Assembly: GCF_027594785.1 (NCBI RefSeq)
Contig: NZ_CP075584.1
Span: 3,100,001 to 3,164,000, forward strand
DNA: 64,000 bases
DNA from: Cryobacterium breve
GTDB lineage: Bacteria > Actinomycetota > Actinomycetes > Actinomycetales > Microbacteriaceae
Direction of reading: 5' to 3'
Shown here: piece after piece, positions 44,594 to 54,596 of the stretch
Numbering within the stretch: position 1 is the first letter of the stretch
Layout: every line of letters starts with the position of its first letter
Translations under genes and position numbers: made by a program
Notes under the pieces: model-generated
Databases searched by the model: none
What the model was told of the DNA's origin: nothing
Seen by the model: the letters and a program-made list of their open reading frames with translations, nothing else

Positions 44594-45850
44594 ATGGCCC
44601 GGCTGCTGCTCGCGCTCGACCGCTCGACGGAGGACCGCCTCCTGGCGGACATCGTGCAGTACGGGCACGCCGTACTCGCCCGGCTGTCGGGGGCGGGGGA
44701 ACTGCTCGCGGTCCTCGACCGCACCGAGGCGGATGTCGCGCTCGTCAGCGCTGCACGGGCGACGCTGAGTGTCGCCGTGATCCGGGCGTGTGACGAGCAC
44801 GGAGTGCGCGTGATCGCGCTCGCCGGGACCGACCAGGACCGCAGGCATGCAGCGGGGCTCGGCCTCCTCGAGGTGATCGACGCAACGGCGCCCTGGGCCG
44901 GAATCGAAGCGATGATCGAGGCAGGCGTGGTGATCCCGTTGCGGGTCACCGAACGCGAGGCCTCCCGCCCGGTGCCCGCCCGTGGCACCGTGATCGCGGT
45001 CTGGGGGCCCTCCGGAGCGCCGGGTCGCACGACGCTCGCGATCAACGTCGCCGCCGAGATCGCGGCGGAGGGGCACACCGTTGCGCTCGTCGACGTCGAC
45101 AGCTATGGAGGCGGGATCGCGCCGGCCCTCGGGATGCTCGACGAATCGCCCGGTTTCGCCGCGGCCTGCCGTCTCGCCGGGACCGACAGCCTCACCCGGC
45201 CGGAACTCGAACGGATCGCGCAGCGCTACACCTCGCCGCGCGGCGCGTTCTGGGTGCTCACGGGCATCGGGAGGCCTTCGCGCTGGCCGGAGTTGACCGG
45301 CGAGCGCGTCTCGAAGACCATCGAGGTGCTCCGGAACTGGGTGGACTACGTCGTGCTCGACACCGGGTCCAGTCTGGAGAGCGACGAGGAGATCTCGAGC
45401 GACCTGTTCGCGCCGCGGCGCAACGCAGCGACACTCACGGCGCTCCGGGCGGCGGACCACGTCGTGGCGTGCGGGCTCGCTGACCCGGTCGGGCTCGCTC
45501 GGTTCCTGCGGTCCTGGGCCGAGCTCGCCGAGGCGGTCTCGACCGACAGGGTCAGCGTCGTGATGAACCGGGTTCGACCGAGCGCCGTCGGCATCGACGC
45601 CAACCGGCAGGTCGTCGCCGCGCTCCGCCGGTTCGGCGGAATCCAGGCCCCGTTCCTGATCCCGCACGACCAGGCGGGCGCCGATGCCGCCGTGCTGACC
45701 GGACGCACGCTGCGCGATACCGCGCCGAAGTCGCCCGCCCGCGCCGGCATCCTGCGGCTGGTGCACCGGGAGCTTCTGCCCGTTCCTGTTCCGGAGCGAA
45801 GCCGGGGCCTGGGGCGGATGCCGTGGCGTCGCCGGGCTCCCGCGGTCTGA
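44594..45850 (+). CDS. CpaE/TadZ-like ParA-superfamily ATPase with unusual P-loop
   Basis: A 418-residue protein. An N-terminal pseudo-receiver-like domain (about residues 1-120) precedes the ATPase. The P-loop reads WGPSGAPGRTTLA (about residues 139-151), where the usual GKT Lys is Arg (GRTT). The deviant Walker A, a switch-like LVDVDSYGGG and YVVLDTGSS are present. CpaE proteins place Tad pili at the pole; here it stands with only a SAF protein. ATP hydrolysis may be weakened. It ends with a basic tail (MPWRRRAPAV). Confidence 0.82.
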   Translation: MARLLLALDRSTEDRLLADIVQYGHAVLARLSGAGELLAVLDRTEADVALVSAARATLSVAVIRACDEHGVRVIALAGTDQDRRHAAGLGLLEVIDATAPWAGIEAMIEAGVVIPLRVTEREASRPVPARGTVIAVWGPSGAPGRTTLAINVAAEIAAEGHTVALVDVDSYGGGIAPALGMLDESPGFAAACRLAGTDSLTRPELERIAQRYTSPRGAFWVLTGIGRPSRWPELTGERVSKTIEVLRNWVDYVVLDTGSSLESDEEISSDLFAPRRNAATLTALRAADHVVACGLADPVGLARFLRSWAELAEAVSTDRVSVVMNRVRPSAVGIDANRQVVAALRRFGGIQAPFLIPHDQAGADAAVLTGRTLRDTAPKSPARAGILRLVHRELLPVPVPERSRGLGRMPWRRRAPAV

Positions 45851-45859
45851 AGTGGGCGC

Positions 45860-47551
45860 TCAGTCGCCGAGCGGGATCACCTCGATGCGTGAGCCTGGTC
45901 CGGTCACGACGAGCACGCGCTTGCCGGTGACCCCGGCCAGGGCCTCGGCGACGGCGGTCGCCTGCCCGGCTTCCGTCCCGGCTGCTTGCCCGGCTTCCGT
46001 CCCGGCGTCGGTCCCGGCTCCGGTTCCGGCGCGCGACCAGACGGTGACGGCTGCGCCGGTGCTTTCGGTGATGGCCCGTCGGAGCGGTTCCGGATCGGTG
46101 CCTGCGGTCGTGATCAGGATCACCCTGCCGATGCCTGGCTGCCGTTCCTCTGGTGCGGCGAGCAGAGACCGGTCGCGTCGCCAGACGGCGAAGTGATACC
46201 CGGCGACGAGGCCCGTCGCGACCAGGAGTCCGAGCGGCGCCCGCACGTCCTCGAGGACGCTGCGGTCCGCCGTGCCGCCGAGGCCGAACTCGAACAGACG
46301 GAAGCCGACCACGAGCAGCGTGATGAGTGCGACGACGGCGCTCAGGCCGAAGACGAGCACGAGATAGACGCGCCGGCCGTTATCGGCGTTGCCCTGGTTC
46401 GTGCGGTCAAGGACGCGCGGCGTGAGCGGTCGCCAGGCCGCCCACCACAGCGGCCCGCCGACGATGAGGGCACTGAGCCCGCCGAGCAGGAGCGCGCGGG
46501 TGTCCGACCCGACGAGAGGGTCCGTGAGCACGGAGAGCAGGGAATTGACCACCACACCGACCCCGGTTGCCGCGGACGCCAGCGCGAGCCCGGAGGTGAC
46601 CAGGGTGGCCGCGCCACGGGTCGCCGCCGAACGGCGCGTGGCGAGTCGGCCGTGATACCGCCAGACGAGCGCGCCGACGAGAGCGGCTGCGAGGGAGGGG
46701 CCGAGGGGATCGAGAATGCCGCCGAGAGGTTCCGAGCTGTCGAAGCAGAGCCTGAGCAGGACGTACAGCGTCACCCCCGCCCCGACGAGCGTCGTGACGA
46801 GGGCCGCGCCGATGCCGACGCAGACGAGAGCGACGTCCGCGAAGCCGCCGCGCATGGTCGACACCCGTTCCCGGCTGAGGTGCCACCACCACACGGATGC
46901 CCCGCCGGCGCACCAGACGAGTCCGATCGCCGGCTGGCGCCACCAGAACGCGCCCCCGTCGAGCAGGGGGAGCAGGGACGTGACGGCCAGGCCGAACACC
47001 GAGCCGATGGCCGTGATCGCCCCGCCGGCGCCGATCAGGAGGCCGAATACGCTGCCGAGAACGGGCGCGACCGACCTGAGGCGCAGCGGACCCTTGTCCC
47101 GGTGTCCGGACATCCATCGGTGCCAGACCCAGACCGCCGCCCAGACGAGGCCGGTGGCCACGCCGTGCGGCTGCCGGTCGTCGGCGACGAGTGCGGCTGC
47201 CGCGCCGAGCAGGGCCGTTGTGGACGTGATGCACGCGACGGTCGACATGGCGGCGATGTAGAGGCCCCAGGCCGGCGCCGAGCGTTCGTCGCCCGCCATC
47301 CGCCGCCACAGCGACCACCAGAGCACCGCGGCGAACGGGCCGGCGATCAGCGTGAAGGCGAGGGATTGGGCGAGCCCGGAGACGTCGTTTCCCGCGAGCC
47401 GGCCCGTGCCGCCCGGCAGGATCTCGAGCAGGCCATCGAACAGCCGGCCGAGCAGCCCCGAGAGCCCGGCGGCTGCGAGCGTGACGAAGGCGAAGAGCAG
47501 GACGAAGACGATGACGCGCCGCACCGTGGACAGCCCGGTCGTCGCGCTCAT
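45860..47551 (-). CDS. DUF5671 membrane protein with soluble C-terminal domain
   Basis: A 563-residue protein. About 12 hydrophobic segments in repeated four-helix blocks match DUF5671. From about residue 460 a soluble domain follows (VILITTAGTDPEPLRRAITESTGAAVTVW), with a low-complexity Gly/Thr/Ala/Glu repeat (TGAGTDAGTEAGQAAGTEAG) and a last strand (RVLVVTGPGS). The ATG overlaps the stop of the gene at 47970 by four bases. Function unknown. Confidence 0.75.
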   Translation of the reverse strand: MSATTGLSTVRRVIVFVLLFAFVTLAAAGLSGLLGRLFDGLLEILPGGTGRLAGNDVSGLAQSLAFTLIAGPFAAVLWWSLWRRMAGDERSAPAWGLYIAAMSTVACITSTTALLGAAAALVADDRQPHGVATGLVWAAVWVWHRWMSGHRDKGPLRLRSVAPVLGSVFGLLIGAGGAITAIGSVFGLAVTSLLPLLDGGAFWWRQPAIGLVWCAGGASVWWWHLSRERVSTMRGGFADVALVCVGIGAALVTTLVGAGVTLYVLLRLCFDSSEPLGGILDPLGPSLAAALVGALVWRYHGRLATRRSAATRGAATLVTSGLALASAATGVGVVVNSLLSVLTDPLVGSDTRALLLGGLSALIVGGPLWWAAWRPLTPRVLDRTNQGNADNGRRVYLVLVFGLSAVVALITLLVVGFRLFEFGLGGTADRSVLEDVRAPLGLLVATGLVAGYHFAVWRRDRSLLAAPEERQPGIGRVILITTAGTDPEPLRRAITESTGAAVTVWSRAGTGAGTDAGTEAGQAAGTEAGQATAVAEALAGVTGKRVLVVTGPGSRIEVIPLGD

Positions 47552-47970
47552 GAGGTGGCCTTCGTGCCGGGGCAGACCGCGAATCGCCAGGGCGCGGAGT
47601 CGATCTTCCAGCCGTCGGGCACGCGGACGAGCTCGAAGACCTCCTCGGTCTCGTACCCGGATGCCCCGAACGGCCCCGTGTCCGTCGAGGTCGCGACGGA
47701 GACCGTCACGTCGGCAGAGTCGCCGCGCTCGACGGACCGCACGAGGGTGATCCTGAGGTCGTCGGCCGCGGCGTCGCGTCCGTACGACTCGCAGCCGGCG
47801 ACGGCGTTCTCGGTGAGGTAGCCGGCGGCCGTCGACTCGTCCCCGTCGAGGACCGCTGACGCATACGCCTGGACGACGCCGGCAGGGGTTCCGCGGTCGA
47901 GCCGTTCTGGCGCCCCGCGGGAGAGGACGACGACCAGGGCGACGATCACGAGAGAGCTGCGATGACGCAC
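47548..47970 (-). CDS. Small secreted or anchored hypothetical protein
   Basis: A 140-residue protein with an N-terminal hydrophobic segment (SLVIVALVVVLS), but no lipobox Cys, then an NTF2-like region (GVVQAYASAVLDGDESTAAGYLTENAVAGCESYG) and a C-terminal beta portion. Two Cys (CESYG, CPGTK) could form a disulfide outside the cell. GTG start; coupled with the DUF5671 gene (ATGA overlap). Confidence 0.68.
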   Translation of the reverse strand: MRHRSSLVIVALVVVLSRGAPERLDRGTPAGVVQAYASAVLDGDESTAAGYLTENAVAGCESYGRDAAADDLRITLVRSVERGDSADVTVSVATSTDTGPFGASGYETEEVFELVRVPDGWKIDSAPWRFAVCPGTKATS

Positions 47971-48098
47971 AGTATGGCGATCAGGGTGTGATCCGGTCGT
48001 GCCGACGTGGAGGTCATGGGCCCAGCATGGCAGCCCGGTCGTGATCCGGGGGAGGTTCGAGTCGCCGGACGCGTTCGGGGGGGACCTAGGCTGGCAGG

Positions 48099-49593
48099 GT
48101 GTCGACGCTCAGTGATCTCGTACTTGCCCAGGGCCGCAGCAGTGCCGAGGATGTGGACTGGCTCCACATGCTCGTCGCCGACGGCCAGGCTCCTCGCCGA
48201 CCTCGCTTTCGCCGACATCGTCGTCTGGGTGCCCGGCACCACCGGGAGCTTCGTGGCGGTCGCGCACGCGCGCCCCTCGAGCGCGGCGACCCTGTTCTAC
48301 CGCGACTTCGTCGGCCAGGGAATCAAGGGGGAGTGGCGCCAGCAGGTGACCGAGGCCTTCGAATCGGCCCGGATCGTGGATACGACGGCCCCCGACTGGT
48401 ACGAGGAGACGCCGACCCGGGTCCGGGCGATCCCGGTGATGCGCCGGCTCAGCACGACCGGCTCCCAGATCGCGCCCGTGCCCGTCGCCGTCCTCACCCG
48501 GCACACGAACCTGAGCGAGGCGCGCACCCCGAGCCGCCAGGAGCTCACCTTCAACGACTGCGCCAACGACCTGTTCGCGATGATCGCCTCCGGCGACTTT
48601 CCGGACCTCGGTGCCCCGACCGGCCCGCGCCGCGGCGCCCCGCGCGCCTCCGACGGCCTGATCCGGCTCGACCTCGACGGTGTCACGACCTTCGCGAGCC
48701 CGAACGCGCTCTCCGCCTTCAACCGGATGGGCTTCGCCGACGAGCTCGAGGGCGAGTCCCTCGCCGAGGTCACGACGGGCCTGCTCACCGGAACGGTCGT
48801 CGTCGACGAATCGTTGCCGCTCGTCGTCACCGGCCGGGCGCCCTGGCGAACGGACGTCGAGGCGCGCGGCGTGACCGTGTCGCTCCGGGCGATCCCGATC
48901 CGCAACCGCGGCCAGCGGATCGGCGCGATCGTGCTCTGCCGCGACGTGACCGAACTGCGCCACCAGGAGCGCGAACTCATCACGAAGGACGCGACCATCC
49001 GGGAGATCCACCACCGGGTGAAGAACAACCTCCAGACCGTGGCGTCGCTGCTGCGGATCCAGGCCAGGCGCACCCACTCCGACACCGCGCGCGAGGCGCT
49101 CAACCAGGCGATGCGCCGGGTCGCGGCGATCGCCGTCGTCCACGACACCCTCTCGACGGGGCTGAACCAGCAGGTCGACTTCGACGTCGTCTTCGACCGG
49201 GTTCTGCTCCTGATCGCCGAGGTCGCATCCGCCCACAACACGACGGCGCACCCGAAGCTGTCCGGCAGCTTCGGCGTGCTGCCGAGCGCCTTCGCGACCC
49301 CGCTCGCGCTCGCGCTCACGGAGCTCGTCACGAACGCGGTCGAGCACGGTCTCGCCGGGCGCGAAGGCGAAGTCGTGATCGAGGCCGAGCGCAACGAAGA
49401 GACCCTCACCGTGCGCGTGCGCGACAACGGTTCGGGTCTTCCGGAGGGCAAGGTCGGATCGGGACTGGGCACTCAGATCGTGCGCACCCTGATCCAGGGC
49501 GAGCTCAGCGGAAGTATCGACTGGCACACGATGATGGGCAGCGGCACCGAGGTGACGATCGAGATTCCGCTGCGCTACATGCGTGAAGCCTGA
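48099..49593 (+). CDS. pdtaS: Sensor histidine kinase PdtaS (one apparent frameshift)
   Basis: Restored length 497 residues, soluble. A GAF-like N-terminal domain and a PAS-like middle precede the HisKA_2 box REIHHRVKNNLQTVASLL, with His about residues 304-305. HATPase motifs (LTELVTNAVEHGL, DNGSGLP, GLGTQIV) are present. PdtaS phosphorylates the antiterminator PdtaR and responds to metals and nitric oxide in mycobacteria; no pdtaR lies in the window. Frame break: CAGGCTC 48186-48192, fixed by one G (DGQLLADLA). GTG at 48099 lies 6 bases after TAGGCT, so the mRNA may be leaderless. pdtaS next to whiB1 is the mycobacterial arrangement. Confidence 0.9.
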
Positions 49594-49639
49594 CGGGCCG
49601 CGGGGGCGGCGCGCCAGGCTTCAGGACAGGTGCGGTGGG

Positions 49640-49888
49640 CTAGGACGCGCGGCGCGCCCGTGCGGCGCGGCGCTTGAGGGCGCGGCGTTCGTCTTCGCTC
49701 AGGCCGCCCCAGACGCCGGAGTCCTGTCCGGTCTCCAGTGCGTACTGGAGGCACACCTCGGTGACATTGCAACGGGCACATACAGACTTGGCCTTTTCGA
49801 TCTGGTCCACAGCGGGTCCAGTGTTACCGACGGGGAAGAACAATTCCGGGTCGGCGGTGAGGCAGGCCGCTTTGTCGCGCCAGTCCAT
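49640..49888 (-). CDS. whiB1: WhiB-type iron-sulfur transcription factor (WhiB1-like)
   Basis: An 82-residue protein with four cysteines (C9, C37, C40, C46: C-x27-C-x2-C-x5-C), the G-V-W-G-G turn and a basic C-terminus (RRALKRRAARARR). The four Cys hold a [4Fe-4S] cluster that reacts with nitric oxide. WhiB1 binds sigma A region 4. The gene name is a paralog call based on length and on the convergent pdtaS neighbour, as in mycobacteria. Confidence 0.9.
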   Translation of the reverse strand: MDWRDKAACLTADPELFFPVGNTGPAVDQIEKAKSVCARCNVTEVCLQYALETGQDSGVWGGLSEDERRALKRRAARARRAS

Positions 49889-50068
49889 AGAGATGCTCCT
49901 TTATTGCAGGGTGCCTGGCCGATTGGCCGAAGATGAGAGGCTGCCGATTGCAGGAAGGTAAGCGATTTACGCATTCATAGGGCTCACGTCCCTGTGAGCG
50001 TCAACCGGGCCTCAATTATGGTCGCATAATGGTGGGGTCAAATCAATAGTTTGGTATGGGATATCTCT

Positions 50069-50524
50069 GTGAATCAACAGTTCGACCAGCGTCCGGACGG
50101 TGACGCCGGTGCGTTCCGCCCGCGTCGTGCGCCCGCACTCCTCCTGCTCGCCGGCCTGCTCTGGGCCGAGGCCGCACTGCTCTGGGCCGCCGTGGTCTGG
50201 CTCGTGCTCGAGCTCCTCACCGCGACGCCGACCTCGCTCGCGAGCGGGGTCGCGATCCTGATCATCGTGCTGATCGCCGCCGTCTGGGTGACCGCGATCG
50301 CGGTCAATTCCCTGAGGCACCGGGGCTGGATCCGCGGCGCCGCCGTGACCTGGCAGGTCGTGCAGATCGCCGTCGCCGTCGGCTGCTTCCAGGGCCTGTA
50401 CGCGCGTCCCGACCTCGGCTGGGCGCTCCTGGTTCCCTCGATCGTGGTGCTCGGGCTCCTGTTCACCCCCGCGGTGCTCGCGGCCACGCAGACCCCGCGG
50501 GATGAGGGCGACACGGCCGGGTAG
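50069..50524 (+). CDS. Integral membrane protein, hypothetical
   Basis: A 151-residue protein with four hydrophobic segments ([87 protein letters not shown], each about 17-26 residues). The GTG at 50069 is taken as start. No family recognised. It stands between whiB1 and bcp. Confidence 0.72.
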   Translation: MNQQFDQRPDGDAGAFRPRRAPALLLLAGLLWAEAALLWAAVVWLVLELLTATPTSLASGVAILIIVLIAAVWVTAIAVNSLRHRGWIRGAAVTWQVVQIAVAVGCFQGLYARPDLGWALLVPSIVVLGLLFTPAVLAATQTPRDEGDTAG

Positions 50525-50651
50525 ACATCCGTCGCCGAGTGTTCACCCAGTATTCGGTCCAGGCAGCATGTCGGTGCCCCCGCCGACGGCAACGGATGCC
50601 GTCAGCGGCCACCAGCAGCCACTGACGGCCCCTGGGACGTGGGACCGGGTG

Positions 50652-51131
50652 TCAGTCGCCGAGGCCGAGCTTCTTGCGCAGGCTCGCGACGTGGCCCGTC
50701 GCACGCACGTTGTAGAGCGCGAGAGTGACCAGTCCGGCCTCGTCGATCACGAAGGTGGACCGCAGCACGCCCGTGACGGTCTTGCCGTAGAGGTTCTTCT
50801 CGCCCCAGGCCGCGTACGCCCGGTGCACGGTGAGGTCGGCATCGCTCAGCAGCGGGAAGGTGAGGCCCTCGGCGTCCCGGAACGCCCGGAGCTTCTCCGG
50901 GGTGTCCCGCGAGATGCCGAGCACCCGGTAGCCGGCCGTTTCGAGCGGGCCGAGGCTGTCGCGGAAATCGCAGGCCTGCTTGGTGCAGGCCGGAGTGAGG
51001 GCTGCGGGGTAGAAGTACACGACGACCCCCTCGCCCGCGAACCCGGCGAGCGAGACGGATGCCCCGTCCTGGTCGGTGAGCGTGAACTGCGGTGCAGGGT
51101 CGCCGGCTTCGAGGCGCGTGGAATCCGTCAT
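50652..51131 (-). CDS. bcp: Thiol peroxidase Bcp (peroxiredoxin)
   Basis: A 159-residue atypical 2-Cys peroxiredoxin. YPAALTPACTKQACDF carries the peroxidatic Cys (C49) and the resolving Cys five residues later (C54), and LGISRDTPEKLRAF follows. Reduces hydroperoxides. The usual Gly in TPGCT is Ala here. It is followed by rsgA on the same strand, with 10 bases between rsgA stop and the bcp start. Confidence 0.92.
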   Translation of the reverse strand: MTDSTRLEAGDPAPQFTLTDQDGASVSLAGFAGEGVVVYFYPAALTPACTKQACDFRDSLGPLETAGYRVLGISRDTPEKLRAFRDAEGLTFPLLSDADLTVHRAYAAWGEKNLYGKTVTGVLRSTFVIDEAGLVTLALYNVRATGHVASLRKKLGLGD

Positions 51132-51141
51132 GCCCGCCACT

Positions 51142-52192
51142 TTAGTGGTGCGGGGCGACCGCGAAGGTCGCGAGCAGTCGCTGCAGGGAATCGAGGCGCG
51201 CCTTGCCGGTGTCGCCGAGTTCGCCGGCGGCGACGGCCTCGTTGATGGCGCAGTCCGGCGAGTCAGGCAGGTGAGTGCAGCCGCGCGGGCACTTCTCCGC
51301 GATCGTGGCGAGGTCGGTGAACGCCTTGAGGATGTTGTCGGTGTTGATATGCCCGAGGCCGAAGGAGCGCACTCCGGGAGTGTCGATGACCCAGCCGCGG
51401 CCGGCATCCGTCTCGAGGCGCAGCGACACGGTCGAGGACGAGGTGTGCCTGCCGCGGCCGGTCACGGTGTTCACGACGCCGACGGCGCGGTGCGCGTCGG
51501 GCACGAGGGCATTGACGAGGGTGGACTTGCCGACGCCCGAGTGCCCCACGAAGACGGTGTCGTGGCCGACGAGCGCTGTGGAGATGCTCTCGAGCGGCAT
51601 GGCGTCGTCGCGGCTCGTGAAGACGATCAGGTCGAGGCCGGCGAAGTTGTTCAGGAACTCGGCGGGATCGGCGAGGTCGGTCTTGGTGATGCAGAGGATC
51701 GGCGTGACGCCCGCGTCGTACGCCGCGACGAGGTACCGGTCGACCAGGCGGATGCGCGGCTCCGGGTTCGCGGCGGCGACGACGATGAGCATCTGGTCGG
51801 CATTGGCGACGATGACCCGTTCGACGGCGTCGGTGTCGTCGGCGCTGCGCCGCAGCAGGGTGACCCGCGGCACGATGCGCACGATCCGGGCGAGGCTGCC
51901 CTCCGCCCCGGTGGTGTCTCCGACGATGTCGACACGGTCGCCGGTCACGACGGCGTGCTTGCGCAGGCTCGCTCGCCCGGGCCGCGGTGACGCGGCGCTC
52001 GGTGCGCTTGTTCTCGTCGAGCATGACGGTGTACCGGCCGCGGTCGACCGAGAGGATGCGCCCGGTAAGTGCGTCCTCGTGGTCCGGGCGGGTCTTGGTG
52101 CGCGGTTTGCTGCCCTTGCGGTTGGGGCGCACACGCACGCTCGACTCGTCGAACTCGGGTTCGTCGTCGTCCGCGCCGGCCCACCAGCTCAT
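51142..52192 (-). CDS. rsgA: Ribosome small-subunit GTPase RsgA (one apparent frameshift)
   Basis: Restored length 349 residues. OB-fold, then a circularly permuted GTPase (ITKTDL, then [23 protein letters not shown]), and a zinc-binding end ([14 protein letters not shown]). It matures the 30S subunit. Frame break: CAGGCTC 51964-51970, where one base removed gives ASELRKHAVV. The ATG overlaps the aroA stop (ATGA). Confidence 0.92.
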
Positions 52193-53554
52193 GAGAGCAC
52201 GGTCGACGAAGCGAGGAGCGCGTGCCACAGCTCGGGGAACTGGGGGAGTGTCTTCGCGGTCGTGCCGATGTCCTCGACCAGGACGCCGGGAACAGCGAGG
52301 CCGATCAGGGCGCCGGCCGTCGCCATCCGGTGGTCGTCGTAGCTGTGCCACTGGCCGCCGTGCAGGGGACGAGGGTCGATCTGCAGGCCGTCCGGCAGGC
52401 TCCGTGACGGAACCGCCGAGGCCGTTGATCTCCGCCGCGAGGGCGGCGAGGCGGTCGGTCTCGTGGTTCCGGATGTGGCCGATGCCGGTGATGGTGCTCG
52501 GGGAGTCCGCGAGGGCGGCGAGAGCCACGAGGGCAGGCGCGAGTTCGCCCCCGGTGGACAGGTCGATGGTCACGCCGGTGAGACGCTCGCCCGCCGTGAC
52601 GGTGAGGCGGTCTCCCGAGCGGGTGACGACCGCGCCGAAGAGCGGCAGGAGGTGCTCGAGGTCTGCGCCGACCTGGGTCGTCTCTGCGGGCCAGCCGGTG
52701 ATCGTGACGCTACCGCCGGCGACGAGCGCTGCGGCGAGGAACGGGGCGGCGTTCGACAGGTCGGGTTCGATGTCGACGTCGATGCCGCGGATCGGGCCGG
52801 GCCGGACGATCCATTCGCCGACGGCGAGGCTCGTCACGGTGACGCCGCGGCGGGCGAGGGTCGCGATCGTCATCTCGATGTGCGGCAGGCTCGGCAGGCG
52901 TTCGCCGTCGTGCCGGAGGTGCAGGCCGTGCTCGAAGCGCGGGGCGGCGAGGAGGAGGCCGGAGACGAACTGGCTCGAGGTGGACGCGTCGATCGTGACC
53001 TCGCCACCGGTGAGGCTGCCGGTGCCGTGCACGGTGAACGGAAGCGCATGGCGGCCGTCGTCGTTGATGTCTGCACCGAGGGCGCGGAGGGAGGAGACCG
53101 TGGTCGCCATCGGGCGGCGGCGGGCTCCGGCATCGCCGTCGAATGTCGTCGGGCCGAGTGCGAGGGCGGCGACGGGCGGGAGGAAGCGCATCACGGTGCC
53201 GGCGAGGCCGCAGTCGATCGTCGTCGAGCCGAAGAGCTCGCCGGGAGTGATCCTGAGGTCTCCGCCGAACTCTCCGTCGCCGGGGACGGAGTCGATCGTT
53301 GTGCCCAGCTGCCGGAGCGCGGCGACCATCAGGTCGCTGTCGCGGGAGTGCAGCGGTGAGCGGAGGAGGGAGGGGCCTTCGGCCAGCGCGGCGAGCACGA
53401 GCTCGCGGTTGGTGAGCGACTTCGAGCCCGGAAGGGAGACGACGGCGGCGAGCGGCCGGGCGGCGACGGGGGCGGGCCACCAGGCATCCGTCTCTTCGGG
53501 CGCGTTGTCGCCGTAGGGATCGAAATCGGGCTTGGAATATCTCGAGATCAACAT
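52189..53554 (-). CDS. aroA: 3-phosphoshikimate 1-carboxyvinyltransferase (one apparent frameshift)
   Basis: Restored length 454 residues. Joins PEP and shikimate-3-phosphate in aromatic amino acid synthesis. Motifs: [18 protein letters not shown] near residue 42, [11 protein letters not shown], and the end [20 protein letters not shown]. Frame break: CAGGCTC 52396-52402; one base removed gives [13 protein letters not shown] and reads through to the stop. It precedes rsgA with a four-base overlap. Confidence 0.94.
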
Positions 53555-53664
53555 CGGTTATCAGGATAGTCGGTGATGAACAGATGAGGGAGGTTCCGAT
53601 GGTGCTGTCAACGGTGCTTGAACGACCCGAAACGTCCGTGATCGACGCATTAGAATTGTCCGTG

Positions 53665-54303
53665 ATGACAACTGACGCGATCGACCTGCGAGACCTGTTC
53701 GAGGAACAGGCCATGCCTTACATCGACCAGCTCTACGCCGCAGCAATGCGGATGACGCGCAATCCCTCGGATGCGCAGGATCTGGTCCAGGAGACGTTCG
53801 TCAAGTCGTTCGCCGCTTTCAAGCAGTTCGAGCAGGGCACGAATCTCAAGGCCTGGCTTTACCGCATCCTCACGAACACGTTCATCAACACCTATCGCAA
53901 GAAGCAGCGCGAGCCCTACCAGGGCACCATCGACGACCTCGAAGACTGGCAGCTCGGCGGCGCCGAATCGACGACCGCCATGGCGAGCCGTTCGGCAGAG
54001 GCCGAAGCGATCGATCACCTGCCGGACAGCGCCGTCAAGGACGCCCTGCAGTCCATCCCGGAAGACTTCCGGCTGGCGGTCTACTTCGCCGACGTCGAGG
54101 GCTTCTCCTATCAGGAGATCGCCGAAATCATGAAGACACCGATCGGCACCGTGATGAGCCGCCTGCACCGTGGCCGGCGACTCCTGCGTGACCTGTTGGC
54201 CGGCTACGCGCTCGAACGCGGCCTGGGTTCAGCCCAGCCCGCATCCGGGGCCAAGGCTGCAACGGGCCGGACCGGTCGCACCACCTCTGGGAGCACGAAA
54301 TGA
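53665..54303 (+). CDS. sigR: ECF sigma factor of the SigR/SigH type
   Basis: A 212-residue sigma factor. Region 2 ([31 protein letters not shown]) and region 4 ([28 protein letters not shown]) are standard. In actinobacteria SigR/SigH turns on thioredoxin and other thiol-stress genes and is held by RsrA, encoded next. ATG 53665 is chosen because TAGAAT (53651-53656) lies 8 bases upstream, giving a leaderless transcript; upstream in-frame codons to 53584 would need another promoter. The stop overlaps rsrA (ATGA). Confidence 0.9.
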   Translation: MTTDAIDLRDLFEEQAMPYIDQLYAAAMRMTRNPSDAQDLVQETFVKSFAAFKQFEQGTNLKAWLYRILTNTFINTYRKKQREPYQGTIDDLEDWQLGGAESTTAMASRSAEAEAIDHLPDSAVKDALQSIPEDFRLAVYFADVEGFSYQEIAEIMKTPIGTVMSRLHRGRRLLRDLLAGYALERGLGSAQPASGAKAATGRTGRTTSGSTK

Positions 54304-54542
54304 CCGATTGCGGCTGCGAGAAGGCCAAGGCCGAACTCGAGGAATACCTCCACAACGAACTCTGCGGTGAGGACGCCGCCGACATTCAGGAGCACCTCGC
54401 CCACTGCACAGACTGCAGCAGCGAACATCTCGTCGGGCGCACCCTGACCGAGGCCGTGCAGCGCGCCTGCCGGGAGATCGCTCCGGAAGACCTCCGCGAC
54501 CAGGTGCTGCTCAAGCTGCGCACCATCCAGTCCGCTCACTAG
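54300..54542 (+). CDS. rsrA: Zinc-binding anti-sigma factor (RsrA/RshA type)
   Basis: An 80-residue protein with the ZAS motif H32-x3-C36-x2-C39 and an upstream Cys-x-Cys (residues 4 and 6). It binds Zn2+ and holds the sigma factor until oxidation forms a disulfide. Coupled to sigR through a four-base overlap. Confidence 0.92.
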   Translation: MTDCGCEKAKAELEEYLHNELCGEDAADIQEHLAHCTDCSSEHLVGRTLTEAVQRACREIAPEDLRDQVLLKLRTIQSAH

Positions 54543-54596
54543 GCTGCCGCTGACCAGCTCGGCCGGCGCCCTCATCTGCCGGATGCCCGTGACGGG

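Noticed and set aside
45986..47821. A 611-codon plus-strand frame opposite the DUF5671 gene
   Set aside because: Low-complexity Arg/Glu/Gly-rich translation typical of antisense frames; the minus strand gives membrane helices.
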